Origin: Rhynchopus sp. YZ270_cl-10
Taxonomy: Eukaryota; Euglenozoa; Diplonemea; Diplonemida; Diplonemidae
Assembly (NCBI GenBank): GCA_964035575.1
Contig: OZ037847.1
Coordinates: forward strand, 1,667,408 to 1,731,407
DNA: 64,000 nt
Direction of reading: 5' to 3'
Shown here: positions 40,584 through 55,100 of the stretch, piece after piece
How positions within the stretch are numbered: position 1 is the first letter of the stretch
How the letters are laid out: every line of letters starts with the position of its first letter
The notes under the pieces: model-generated
The model's database searches: none
What the model was told of the DNA's origin: nothing
What the model saw: the letters and a program-made list of their open reading frames with translations, nothing else
Program-made: the position numbers and the translations under genes

Positions 40584-42734
40584 CTACATGACGAGGTCCC
40601 GCGTCCCAGACCTACGTTTTCTGAACAAATCGGATTGGCGCGAGATTCATTGTGCAGGGGAGTCGCCGATCAAGGTAGGAGCAGAATTATTTGCGAAGGA
40701 GAAGGGCGTCCTGGTGGCTCGCCCCCCCATCTATCTTCCTCCGGGTCCTCTAACAGCAATCGCGGTGTCTTTTTGGAGAACTGTGCAACACCACAACACC
40801 GTGATGGGGGGCAACACACGAGAGTTCGAGTCGCTGATGGAGCGCATTCGCAAGGTCATGCCAAAGGGGACGTGGATGCACTCATTCAAGAGAGGAGCGG
40901 CGCAAGCGATTCAACTGCAGGGGGCATCAAACGAAAGAATGCGTCTACTCCTGCGACACAGCAACGTGGGGCAGACAGCGGCATACCTGAACGCGACGAA
41001 CGTATCTGCACGGATGAGGGAGACGGAGGAGCTGAAGACCCTGCAGTTGCTGCACTGATCAACGGGGCGAAATATCCCCTACCAGTCTGCGACGAGGGGA
41101 TAGAGGTGCCTGACCCCGACTACTTCCCCGTGGGGCTCTGCAAGCCCCCCCCCATCATAAAGAAAAGCCTTGATTCTTTCCCCACGGGCCTAATCGTGTT
41201 GGAGGCCGTGCGCAGGATGGCTGAGGAGGTAGGGAAGGACTCTGATTTCCTGCAGTGGTGTACTTCCGGACGTAAGATTGCAGATGCTTTATCTGGACCG
41301 ATCCCGCTCCCTGGCCCGAAGTCAAAAATCCCAAATTCTTTTGTGTCGGAGTGCGTGAAGTCGAAGGTATTGATTCCTCTTGCTCGGACTGACCGCAAGA
41401 AGGGCGCAGTTTGCGTTTTTGACGTCCCGAAGAGTGACCCGCAACTGCGGAGGCTAGTGGTGGATGGACGTCCTGTTAACAAAAGGATCGCCAAGCCACA
41501 GCCTTTCTCCCTGGTCAACCCCCACAAGCTTGCAACAATGCTTAAGGTGTCAAACGCACGCTTTGCTCAACAGACCGACCTAAAGGGGTATTTCCACCAG
41601 TTCCCCCTCTCACCCGAGGTGTCCAAATATTTTTGTGTGCAGGCTGGGGGACGTTGGTTTAGATGGGCGCGTCTACCCATGGGTTTTGCGTACGCGCCGT
41701 ACATCGCGCAGAACACTTCTGAGATTTTTCTTGGCCCCATTCTGAACAAATGGGGTGTTGTGTACCTTGACGACATTTTTGTGTGGGGTGCATATCCTGC
41801 TGAGGCGGCGGCTAAGACGGCTTTTGTGCGTGACCGTCTGCAGCGTGCGGGTGCGGAGGTAAACGTGAAGAAGTCCATGGCTAAACCGGCTGAAGTCGTT
41901 GACTTCATCGGCATAGTGTGGAACCTTCCGTTGCAATCTTTTTCGTTACCAGAGGAGTGGAGGTTAAAGTCATCACGCATCATTCATGACACCCTGAAGC
42001 TGGAGACCTGTTCCCTACGAAAATGGTGGAAGGTATGCGGACTTGTGTTCAGAGCCGCGTACGTCCTGGATTTCAAGCTATGTTTTCTTTGCCACACTTT
42101 GCAGTTCGTGCGCAGTAAAGCACAACTCGTCTCCCGCAAGAAGCTGTCATGGGATGACGACGTGGCCATGCACGTTGCGACGAAGGAGGAGTTGGCAGCT
42201 TTCGCTGTGGCGAACATTCAGACTTGTGTGACGGTTCCCTTCCCCTCTCCGCCCCCGATACATTTCTCCATCGCAGTATGGACCGACGCGTCCACGACAG
42301 GCTGGGGCTGGGTGTCGAAGCTGCAGAACTCTTTTTCTGGCGTCGAAAGGCACGGACGGTGGGAATCGACGCACACCTCTGGAGAGATGTTTGTGTTGGA
42401 GCTGCGTGCGGCTGAGAAGGGCATGGCAGCAGCTTTGGAGGGCGGCCACACAGCTATCGTTCTTTTCGTGGACAACGAGGCGGTGAAGTATGTCCTCAGG
42501 AGAGGCCACTCCCGCACCCGCCTGGGCAACTCCATTCTGAGGAGGATGAGCACGCGACTCTCCGCAGCGAAGGCACACCTTCACATCAGGTGGATTAAGA
42601 CCGACGAGATGCCCGCCGACTGGGGGTCCCGACAGAAGCTGGCAGGTCAGGGCGTGAGTTTGAGTCCCAACAGGTTTGGTCACGTCGTGGAGGAGGCGTC
42701 GGGGATGAGAGTGTCTGACGATGTCCTGCAGTAG
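40584..42734 (+). mobile_element. DIRS-like tyrosine-recombinase retroelement, left part hidden by gap
   Basis: Parts in order: the C-terminal half of a tyrosine recombinase (to 41058), with the HSFKR and LLLRHSNVGQTAAYL motifs carrying the His, Arg, His and Tyr of the active site; then an overlapping frame in another phase (open 40635-42734) with a reverse transcriptase, including LKGYFHQFPL, GFAYAPYIAQ and VYLDDIFV, and an RNase H (VWTDASTTGWGWV, FVDNEAVKYVL). This set of enzymes defines the DIRS order. A recombinase frame overlapping the RT frame is known from DIRS-1-type elements. The visible coding part looks whole. A capsid-like frame and the terminal repeats were not found and may lie in the gap. 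Low visible decay suggests a young copy. Confidence 0.85.
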
Positions 42735-43090
42735 ATGTTTTTTCTATTTTCTAGGGTGTGGCTTTGTTTTTTCTGGTCGTCGGAGTGCGAATGGTCGAGT
42801 CAAGGTTGTTGTTTTTGATGTTTCGTGCGTGTGTTTCGCGTGGGGCTGTTTTTTACCTACGTTACGTTTTTTCGTGCCATATTTTTTGTGTTCGGAGTTG
42901 TTTTCTGTCATGAGACAGTATTGGAGATTATGCTTCTCACGTGGAGAACGCTACCTCAGTGTGGCGTCAAAGTTGGGCACAGGTCAGGGCACGAGCGACG
43001 GGTGTTTCCCCAGTCTCGCCCTCATGACCACATACCTCGCTGCCGTTTTTTCGGCGCTATTAACCAAAAAAGACCTTTCCCCCCATATTT
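42735..43090. other. Spacer, possibly the 3' part of the retroelement
   Basis: T- and G-rich sequence after the RNase H stop, without genes. The right end of the element could not be fixed. Confidence 0.4.
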
Positions 43091-43173
43091 TATCCTAAAG
43101 AGACCCCCACACACACACACCCACACACACACACACACACCCCCTCACCACCAGAGGGGATTTGACCAAAAAA
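43091..43173. repeat. Tail of a type II unit with CA microsatellite
   Basis: ACACACACCC-type microsatellite followed by CTCACCACCAGAGGGGATTT and GACCAAAAAA, matching the type II units near 59.47 kb. It is cut at A|TC by the start of the first array unit. Confidence 0.8.
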
Positions 43174-46100
43174 TCCTAAAAAACCTTAGTTTTTTAGTTT
43201 TTACTTTAGGCCGTGCGCCACCCACACCCACCCCCGCACACACCCACCCCCACACACCCACACACCCACACACCCACACACACACACCCCCTCACCACAG
43301 GTGGATTTTTCGAAATATTTCACTAAACTTTTGCTTATCAGAAAGTGACTTTTTTGGGTACATCGTGCAGTTTGGGGATATTGAGGCGGAAAAAACAATA
43401 TTAAGACAGTCCTGTTCAAAAATTGCTTTAGTAAATGACACTTGGCATTATGCCAAAATCAGCATTTTTGCCTTGAAAAACCTAAAAAATCACATGTAAT
43501 GTGTGGTGGTCAAAAGTGCACGATTCCTTCGTTAATGCATTTTTTGAGTACCAGTTATATCTGGGGAATATAGTCAGATCACTCTTCAGACCAGCTGGCG
43601 TTTACCACAAAAACACTACTTTTTCAACAGGCCACTTTTCGCCTGAAGAGCCACTTAAGGCAGGCACCACCAGCCAGCCAGTTTCCATGAGCGGCAGAAC
43701 TGGAATGTGCGTATTGGGCAGTGAAACTGCCGAGTACGCACACTCCAGTTCAGAAAAAAATCCTAAAAAACCTTAGTTTTTTAGTTTTTACTTTAGGCCG
43801 TGCGCCACCCACACCCACCCCCGCACACACCCACCCCCACACACCCACACACCCACACACACACACCCCCTCACCACAGGTGGATTTTTCGAAATATTTC
43901 ACTAAACTTTTGCTTATCAGAAAGTGACTTTTTTGGGTACATCGTGCAGTTTGGGGATATTGAGGCGGAAAAAAAAATATTAAGACAGTCCTGTTCAAAA
44001 ATTGCTTTAGTAAATGACACTTGGCATTATGCCAAAATCAGCATTTTTGCCTTGAAAAACCTAAAAAATCACATGTAATGTGTGGTGGTCAAAAGTGCAC
44101 GATTCCTTCGTTAATGCATTTTTTGAGTACCAGTTATATCTGGGGAATATAGTCAGATCACTCTTCAGACCAGCTGGCGTTTACCACAAAAACACTACTT
44201 TTTCAACAGGCCACTTTTCGCCTGAAGAGCCACTTAAGGCAGGCACCACCAGCCAGCCAGTTTCCATGAGCGGCAGAACTGGAATGTGCGTATTGGGCAG
44301 TGAAACTGCCGAGTACGCACACTCCAGTTCAGAAAAAAATCCTAAAAAACCTTAGTTTTTTAGTTTTTACTTTAGGCCGTGCGCCACCCACACCCACCCC
44401 CGCACACACCCACCCCCACACACCCACACACCCACACACACACACCCCCTCACCACAGGTGGATTTTTCGAAATATTTCACTAAACTTTTGCTTATCAGA
44501 AAGTGACTTTTTTGGGTACATCGTGCAGTTTGGGGATATTGAGGCGGAAAAAAAAATATTAAGACAGTCCTGTTCAAAAATTGCTTTAGTAAATGACACT
44601 TGGCATTATGCCAAAATCAGCATTTTTGCCTTGAAAAACCTAAAAAATCACATGTAATGTGTGGTGGTCAAAAGTGCACGATTCCTTCGTTAATGCATTT
44701 TTTGAGTACCAGTTATATCTGGGGAATATAGTCAGATCACTCTTCAGACCAGCTGGCGTTTACCACAAAAACACTACTTTTTCAACAGGCCACTTTTCGC
44801 CTGAAGAGCCACTTAAGGCAGGCACCACCAGCCAGCCAGTTTCCATGAGCGGCAGAACTGGAATGTGCGTATTGGGCAGTGAAACTGCCGAGTACGCACA
44901 CTCCAGTTCAGAAAAAAATCCTAAAAAACCTTAGTTTTTTAGTTTTTACTTTAGGCCGTGCGCCACCCACACCCACCCCCGCACACACCCACCCCCACAC
45001 ACCCACACACCCACACACCCACACACACACACCCCCTCACCACAGGTGGATTTTTCGAAATATTTCACTAAACTTTTGCTTATCAGAAAGTGACTTTTTT
45101 GGGTACATCGTGCAGTTTGGGGATATTGAGGCGGAAAAAAAAATATTAAGACAGTCCTGTTCAAAAATTGCTTTAGTAAATGACACTTGGCATTATGCCA
45201 AAATCAGCATTTTTGCCTTGAAAAACCTAAAAAATCACATGTAATGTGTGGTGGTCAAAAGTGCACGATTCCTTCGTTAATGCATTTTTTGAGTACCAGT
45301 TATATCTGGGGAATATAGTCAGATCACTCTTCAGACCAGCTGGCGTTTACCACAAAAACACTACTTTTTCAACAGGCCACTTTTCGCCTGAAGAGCCACT
45401 TAAGGCAGGCACCACCAGCCAGCCAGTTTCCATGAGCGGCAGAACTGGAATGTGCGTATTGGGCAGTGAAACTGCCGAGTACGCACACTCCAGTTCAGAA
45501 AAAAATCCTAAAAAACCTTAGTTTTTTAGTTTTTACTTTAGGCCGTGCGCCACCCACACCCACCCCCGCACACACCCACCCCCACACACCCACACACCCA
45601 CACACCCACACACACACACCCCCTCACCACAGGTGGATTTTTCGAAATATTTCACTAAACTTTTGCTTATCAGAAAGTGACTTTTTTGGGTACATCGTGC
45701 AGTTTGGGGATATTGAGGCGGAAAAAAAAATATTAAGACAGTCCTGTTCAAAAATTGCTTTAGTAAATGACACTTGGCATTATGCCAAAATCAGCATTTT
45801 TGCCTTGAAAAACCTAAAAAATCACATGTAATGTGTGGTGGTCAAAAGTGCACGATTCCTTCGTTAATGCATTTTTTGAGTACCAGTTATATCTGGGGAA
45901 TATAGTCAGATCACTCTTCAGACCAGCTGGCGTTTACCACAAAAACACTACTTTTTCAACAGGCCACTTTTCGCCTGAAGAGCCACTTAAGGCAGGCACC
46001 ACCAGCCAGCCAGTTTCCATGAGCGGCAGAACTGGAATGTGCGTATTGGGCAGTGAAACTGCCGAGTACGCACACTCCAGTTCAGAAAAAAATCCTAAAA

Positions 46101-49100
46101 AACCTTAGTTTTTTAGTTTTTACTTTAGGCCGTGCGCCACCCACACCCACCCCCGCACACACCCACCCCCACACACCCACACACCCACACACCCACACAC
46201 ACACACCCCCTCACCACAGGTGGATTTTTCGAAATATTTCACTAAACTTTTGCTTATCAGAAAGTGACTTTTTTGGGTACATCGTGCAGTTTGGGGATAT
46301 TGAGGCGGAAAAAAAAATATTAAGACAGTCCTGTTCAAAAATTGCTTTAGTAAATGACACTTGGCATTATGCCAAAATCAGCATTTTTGCCTTGAAAAAC
46401 CTAAAAAATCACATGTAATGTGTGGTGGTCAAAAGTGCACGATTCCTTCGTTAATGCATTTTTTGAGTACCAGTTATATCTGGGGAATATAGTCAGATCA
46501 CTCTTCAGACCAGCTGGCGTTTACCACAAAAACACTACTTTTTCAACAGGCCACTTTTCGCCTGAAGAGCCACTTAAGGCAGGCACCACCAGCCAGCCAG
46601 TTTCCATGAGCGGCAGAACTGGAATGTGCGTATTGGGCAGTGAAACTGCCGAGTACGCACACTCCAGTTCAGAAAAAAATCCTAAAAAACCTTAGTTTTT
46701 TAGTTTTTACTTTAGGCCGTGCGCCACCCACACCCACCCCCGCACACACCCACCCCCACACACCCACACACCCACACACCCACACACACACACCCCCTCA
46801 CCACAGGTGGATTTTTCGAAATATTTCACTAAACTTTTGCTTATCAGAAAGTGACTTTTTTGGGTACATCGTGCAGTTTGGGGATATTGAGGCGGAAAAA
46901 AAAATATTAAGACAGTCCTGTTCAAAAATTGCTTTAGTAAATGACACTTGGCATTATGCCAAAATCAGCATTTTTGCCTTGAAAAACCTAAAAAATCACA
47001 TGTAATGTGTGGTGGTCAAAAGTGCACGATTCCTTCGTTAATGCATTTTTTGAGTACCAGTTATATCTGGGGAATATAGTCAGATCACTCTTCAGACCAG
47101 CTGGCGTTTACCACAAAAACACTACTTTTTCAACAGGCCACTTTTCGCCTGAAGAGCCACTTAAGGCAGGCACCACCAGCCAGCCAGTTTCCATGAGCGG
47201 CAGAACTGGAATGTGCGTATTGGGCAGTGAAACTGCCGAGTACGCACACTCCAGTTCAGAAAAAAATCCTAAAAAACCTTAGTTTTTTAGTTTTTACTTT
47301 AGGCCGTGCGCCACCCACACCCACCCCCGCACACACCCACCCCCACACACCCACACACCCACACACCCACACACACACACCCCCTCACCACAGGTGGATT
47401 TTTCGAAATATTTCACTAAACTTTTGCTTATCAGAAAGTGACTTTTTTGGGTACATCGTGCAGTTTGGGGATATTGAGGCGGAAAAAAAAATATTAAGAC
47501 AGTCCTGTTCAAAAATTGCTTTAGTAAATGACACTTGGCATTATGCCAAAATCAGCATTTTTGCCTTGAAAAACCTAAAAAATCACATGTAATGTGTGGT
47601 GGTCAAAAGTGCACGATTCCTTCGTTAATGCATTTTTTGAGTACCAGTTATATCTGGGGAATATAGTCAGATCACTCTTCAGACCAGCTGGCGTTTACCA
47701 CAAAAACACTACTTTTTCAACAGGCCACTTTTCGCCTGAAGAGCCACTTAAGGCAGGCACCACCAGCCAGCCAGTTTCCATGAGCGGCAGAACTGGAATG
47801 TGCGTATTGGGCAGTGAAACTGCCGAGTACGCACACTCCAGTTCAGAAAAAAATCCTAAAAAACCTTAGTTTTTTAGTTTTTACTTTAGGCCGTGCGCCA
47901 CCCACACCCACCCCCGCACACACCCACCCCCACACACCCACACACCCACACACCCACACACACACACCCCCTCACCACAGGTGGATTTTTCGAAATATTT
48001 CACTAAACTTTTGCTTATCAGAAAGTGACTTTTTTGGGTACATCGTGCAGTTTGGGGATATTGAGGCGGAAAAAAAAATATTAAGACAGTCCTGTTCAAA
48101 AATTGCTTTAGTAAATGACACTTGGCATTATGCCAAAATCAGCATTTTTGCCTTGAAAAACCTAAAAAATCACATGTAATGTGTGGTGGTCAAAAGTGCA
48201 CGATTCCTTCGTTAATGCATTTTTTGAGTACCAGTTATATCTGGGGAATATAGTCAGATCACTCTTCAGACCAGCTGGCGTTTACCACAAAAACACTACT
48301 TTTTCAACAGGCCACTTTTCGCCTGAAGAGCCACTTAAGGCAGGCACCACCAGCCAGCCAGTTTCCATGAGCGGCAGAACTGGAATGTGCGTATTGGGCA
48401 GTGAAACTGCCGAGTACGCACACTCCAGTTCAGAAAAAAATCCTAAAAAACCTTAGTTTTTTAGTTTTTACTTTAGGCCGTGCGCCACCCACACCCACCC
48501 CCGCACACACCCACCCCCACACACCCACACACCCACACACCCACACACACACACCCCCTCACCACAGGTGGATTTTTCGAAATATTTCACTAAACTTTTG
48601 CTTATCAGAAAGTGACTTTTTTGGGTACATCGTGCAGTTTGGGGATATTGAGGCGGAAAAAAAAATATTAAGACAGTCCTGTTCAAAAATTGCTTTAGTA
48701 AATGACACTTGGCATTATGCCAAAATCAGCATTTTTGCCTTGAAAAACCTAAAAAATCACATGTAATGTGTGGTGGTCAAAAGTGCACGATTCCTTCGTT
48801 AATGCATTTTTTGAGTACCAGTTATATCTGGGGAATATAGTCAGATCACTCTTCAGACCAGCTGGCGTTTACCACAAAAACACTACTTTTTCAACAGGCC
48901 ACTTTTCGCCTGAAGAGCCACTTAAGGCAGGCACCACCAGCCAGCCAGTTTCCATGAGCGGCAGAACTGGAATGTGCGTATTGGGCAGTGAAACTGCCGA
49001 GTACGCACACTCCAGTTCAGAAAAAAATCCTAAAAAACCTTAGTTTTTTAGTTTTTACTTTAGGCCGTGCGCCACCCACACCCACCCCCGCACACACCCA

Positions 49101-52100
49101 CCCCCACACACCCACACACCCACACACCCACACACACACACCCCCTCACCACAGGTGGATTTTTCGAAATATTTCACTAAACTTTTGCTTATCAGAAAGT
49201 GACTTTTTTGGGTACATCGTGCAGTTTGGGGATATTGAGGCGGAAAAAAAAATATTAAGACAGTCCTGTTCAAAAATTGCTTTAGTAAATGACACTTGGC
49301 ATTATGCCAAAATCAGCATTTTTGCCTTGAAAAACCTAAAAAATCACATGTAATGTGTGGTGGTCAAAAGTGCACGATTCCTTCGTTAATGCATTTTTTG
49401 AGTACCAGTTATATCTGGGGAATATAGTCAGATCACTCTTCAGACCAGCTGGCGTTTACCACAAAAACACTACTTTTTCAACAGGCCACTTTTCGCCTGA
49501 AGAGCCACTTAAGGCAGGCACCACCAGCCAGCCAGTTTCCATGAGCGGCAGAACTGGAATGTGCGTATTGGGCAGTGAAACTGCCGAGTACGCACACTCC
49601 AGTTCAGAAAAAAATCCTAAAAAACCTTAGTTTTTTAGTTTTTACTTTAGGCCGTGCGCCACCCACACCCACCCCCGCACACACCCACCCCCACACACCC
49701 ACACACCCACACACCCACACACACACACCCCCTCACCACAGGTGGATTTTTCGAAATATTTCACTAAACTTTTGCTTATCAGAAAGTGACTTTTTTGGGT
49801 ACATCGTGCAGTTTGGGGATATTGAGGCGGAAAAAAAAATATTAAGACAGTCCTGTTCAAAAATTGCTTTAGTAAATGACACTTGGCATTATGCCAAAAT
49901 CAGCATTTTTGCCTTGAAAAACCTAAAAAATCACATGTAATGTGTGGTGGTCAAAAGTGCACGATTCCTTCGTTAATGCATTTTTTGAGTACCAGTTATA
50001 TCTGGGGAATATAGTCAGATCACTCTTCAGACCAGCTGGCGTTTACCACAAAAACACTACTTTTTCAACAGGCCACTTTTCGCCTGAAGAGCCACTTAAG
50101 GCAGGCACCACCAGCCAGCCAGTTTCCATGAGCGGCAGAACTGGAATGTGCGTATTGGGCAGTGAAACTGCCGAGTACGCACACTCCAGTTCAGAAAAAA
50201 ATCCTAAAAAACCTTAGTTTTTTAGTTTTTACTTTAGGCCGTGCGCCACCCACACCCACCCCCGCACACACCCACCCCCACACACCCACACACCCACACA
50301 CCCACACACACACACCCCCTCACCACAGGTGGATTTTTCGAAATATTTCACTAAACTTTTGCTTATCAGAAAGTGACTTTTTTGGGTACATCGTGCAGTT
50401 TGGGGATATTGAGGCGGAAAAAAAAATATTAAGACAGTCCTGTTCAAAAATTGCTTTAGTAAATGACACTTGGCATTATGCCAAAATCAGCATTTTTGCC
50501 TTGAAAAACCTAAAAAATCACATGTAATGTGTGGTGGTCAAAAGTGCACGATTCCTTCGTTAATGCATTTTTTGAGTACCAGTTATATCTGGGGAATATA
50601 GTCAGATCACTCTTCAGACCAGCTGGCGTTTACCACAAAAACACTACTTTTTCAACAGGCCACTTTTCGCCTGAAGAGCCACTTAAGGCAGGCACCACCA
50701 GCCAGCCAGTTTCCATGAGCGGCAGAACTGGAATGTGCGTATTGGGCAGTGAAACTGCCGAGTACGCACACTCCAGTTCAGAAAAAAATCCTAAAAAACC
50801 TTAGTTTTTTAGTTTTTACTTTAGGCCGTGCGCCACCCACACCCACCCCCGCACACACCCACCCCCACACACCCACACACCCACACACCCACACACACAC
50901 ACCCCCTCACCACAGGTGGATTTTTCGAAATATTTCACTAAACTTTTGCTTATCAGAAAGTGACTTTTTTGGGTACATCGTGCAGTTTGGGGATATTGAG
51001 GCGGAAAAAAAAATATTAAGACAGTCCTGTTCAAAAATTGCTTTAGTAAATGACACTTGGCATTATGCCAAAATCAGCATTTTTGCCTTGAAAAACCTAA
51101 AAAATCACATGTAATGTGTGGTGGTCAAAAGTGCACGATTCCTTCGTTAATGCATTTTTTGAGTACCAGTTATATCTGGGGAATATAGTCAGATCACTCT
51201 TCAGACCAGCTGGCGTTTACCACAAAAACACTACTTTTTCAACAGGCCACTTTTCGCCTGAAGAGCCACTTAAGGCAGGCACCACCAGCCAGCCAGTTTC
51301 CATGAGCGGCAGAACTGGAATGTGCGTATTGGGCAGTGAAACTGCCGAGTACGCACACTCCAGTTCAGAAAAAAATCCTAAAAAACCTTAGTTTTTTAGT
51401 TTTTACTTTAGGCCGTGCGCCACCCACACCCACCCCCGCACACACCCACCCCCACACACCCACACACCCACACACCCACACACACACACCCCCTCACCAC
51501 AGGTGGATTTTTCGAAATATTTCACTAAACTTTTGCTTATCAGAAAGTGACTTTTTTGGGTACATCGTGCAGTTTGGGGATATTGAGGCGGAAAAAAAAA
51601 TATTAAGACAGTCCTGTTCAAAAATTGCTTTAGTAAATGACACTTGGCATTATGCCAAAATCAGCATTTTTGCCTTGAAAAACCTAAAAAATCACATGTA
51701 ATGTGTGGTGGTCAAAAGTGCACGATTCCTTCGTTAATGCATTTTTTGAGTACCAGTTATATCTGGGGAATATAGTCAGATCACTCTTCAGACCAGCTGG
51801 CGTTTACCACAAAAACACTACTTTTTCAACAGGCCACTTTTCGCCTGAAGAGCCACTTAAGGCAGGCACCACCAGCCAGCCAGTTTCCATGAGCGGCAGA
51901 ACTGGAATGTGCGTATTGGGCAGTGAAACTGCCGAGTACGCACACTCCAGTTCAGAAAAAAATCCTAAAAAACCTTAGTTTTTTAGTTTTTACTTTAGGC
52001 CGTGCGCCACCCACACCCACCCCCGCACACACCCACCCCCACACACCCACACACCCACACACCCACACACACACACCCCCTCACCACAGGTGGATTTTTC

Positions 52101-55100
52101 GAAATATTTCACTAAACTTTTGCTTATCAGAAAGTGACTTTTTTGGGTACATCGTGCAGTTTGGGGATATTGAGGCGGAAAAAAAAATATTAAGACAGTC
52201 CTGTTCAAAAATTGCTTTAGTAAATGACACTTGGCATTATGCCAAAATCAGCATTTTTGCCTTGAAAAACCTAAAAAATCACATGTAATGTGTGGTGGTC
52301 AAAAGTGCACGATTCCTTCGTTAATGCATTTTTTGAGTACCAGTTATATCTGGGGAATATAGTCAGATCACTCTTCAGACCAGCTGGCGTTTACCACAAA
52401 AACACTACTTTTTCAACAGGCCACTTTTCGCCTGAAGAGCCACTTAAGGCAGGCACCACCAGCCAGCCAGTTTCCATGAGCGGCAGAACTGGAATGTGCG
52501 TATTGGGCAGTGAAACTGCCGAGTACGCACACTCCAGTTCAGAAAAAAATCCTAAAAAACCTTAGTTTTTTAGTTTTTACTTTAGGCCGTGCGCCACCCA
52601 CACCCACCCCCGCACACACCCACCCCCACACACCCACACACCCACACACCCACACACACACACCCCCTCACCACAGGTGGATTTTTCGAAATATTTCACT
52701 AAACTTTTGCTTATCAGAAAGTGACTTTTTTGGGTACATCGTGCAGTTTGGGGATATTGAGGCGGAAAAAAAAATATTAAGACAGTCCTGTTCAAAAATT
52801 GCTTTAGTAAATGACACTTGGCATTATGCCAAAATCAGCATTTTTGCCTTGAAAAACCTAAAAAATCACATGTAATGTGTGGTGGTCAAAAGTGCACGAT
52901 TCCTTCGTTAATGCATTTTTTGAGTACCAGTTATATCTGGGGAATATAGTCAGATCACTCTTCAGACCAGCTGGCGTTTACCACAAAAACACTACTTTTT
53001 CAACAGGCCACTTTTCGCCTGAAGAGCCACTTAAGGCAGGCACCACCAGCCAGCCAGTTTCCATGAGCGGCAGAACTGGAATGTGCGTATTGGGCAGTGA
53101 AACTGCCGAGTACGCACACTCCAGTTCAGAAAAAAATCCTAAAAAACCTTAGTTTTTTAGTTTTTACTTTAGGCCGTGCGCCACCCACACCCACCCCCGC
53201 ACACACCCACCCCCACACACCCACACACCCACACACCCACACACACACACCCCCTCACCACAGGTGGATTTTTCGAAATATTTCACTAAACTTTTGCTTA
53301 TCAGAAAGTGACTTTTTTGGGTACATCGTGCAGTTTGGGGATATTGAGGCGGAAAAAAAAATATTAAGACAGTCCTGTTCAAAAATTGCTTTAGTAAATG
53401 ACACTTGGCATTATGCCAAAATCAGCATTTTTGCCTTGAAAAACCTAAAAAATCACATGTAATGTGTGGTGGTCAAAAGTGCACGATTCCTTCGTTAATG
53501 CATTTTTTGAGTACCAGTTATATCTGGGGAATATAGTCAGATCACTCTTCAGACCAGCTGGCGTTTACCACAAAAACACTACTTTTTCAACAGGCCACTT
53601 TTCGCCTGAAGAGCCACTTAAGGCAGGCACCACCAGCCAGCCAGTTTCCATGAGCGGCAGAACTGGAATGTGCGTATTGGGCAGTGAAACTGCCGAGTAC
53701 GCACACTCCAGTTCAGAAAAAAATCCTAAAAAACCTTAGTTTTTTAGTTTTTACTTTAGGCCGTGCGCCACCCACACCCACCCCCGCACACACCCACCCC
53801 CACACACCCACACACCCACACACCCACACACACACACCCCCTCACCACAGGTGGATTTTTCGAAATATTTCACTAAACTTTTGCTTATCAGAAAGTGACT
53901 TTTTTGGGTACATCGTGCAGTTTGGGGATATTGAGGCGGAAAAAAAAATATTAAGACAGTCCTGTTCAAAAATTGCTTTAGTAAATGACACTTGGCATTA
54001 TGCCAAAATCAGCATTTTTGCCTTGAAAAACCTAAAAAATCACATGTAATGTGTGGTGGTCAAAAGTGCACGATTCCTTCGTTAATGCATTTTTTGAGTA
54101 CCAGTTATATCTGGGGAATATAGTCAGATCACTCTTCAGACCAGCTGGCGTTTACCACAAAAACACTACTTTTTCAACAGGCCACTTTTCGCCTGAAGAG
54201 CCACTTAAGGCAGGCACCACCAGCCAGCCAGTTTCCATGAGCGGCAGAACTGGAATGTGCGTATTGGGCAGTGAAACTGCCGAGTACGCACACTCCAGTT
54301 CAGAAAAAAATCCTAAAAAACCTTAGTTTTTTAGTTTTTACTTTAGGCCGTGCGCCACCCACACCCACCCCCGCACACACCCACCCCCACACACCCACAC
54401 ACCCACACACCCACACACACACACCCCCTCACCACAGGTGGATTTTTCGAAATATTTCACTAAACTTTTGCTTATCAGAAAGTGACTTTTTTGGGTACAT
54501 CGTGCAGTTTGGGGATATTGAGGCGGAAAAAAAAATATTAAGACAGTCCTGTTCAAAAATTGCTTTAGTAAATGACACTTGGCATTATGCCAAAATCAGC
54601 ATTTTTGCCTTGAAAAACCTAAAAAATCACATGTAATGTGTGGTGGTCAAAAGTGCACGATTCCTTCGTTAATGCATTTTTTGAGTACCAGTTATATCTG
54701 GGGAATATAGTCAGATCACTCTTCAGACCAGCTGGCGTTTACCACAAAAACACTACTTTTTCAACAGGCCACTTTTCGCCTGAAGAGCCACTTAAGGCAG
54801 GCACCACCAGCCAGCCAGTTTCCATGAGCGGCAGAACTGGAATGTGCGTATTGGGCAGTGAAACTGCCGAGTACGCACACTCCAGTTCAGAAAAAAATCC
54901 TAAAAAACCTTAGTTTTTTAGTTTTTACTTTAGGCCGTGCGCCACCCACACCCACCCCCGCACACACCCACCCCCACACACCCACACACCCACACACCCA
55001 CACACACACACCCCCTCACCACAGGTGGATTTTTCGAAATATTTCACTAAACTTTTGCTTATCAGAAAGTGACTTTTTTGGGTACATCGTGCAGTTTGGG

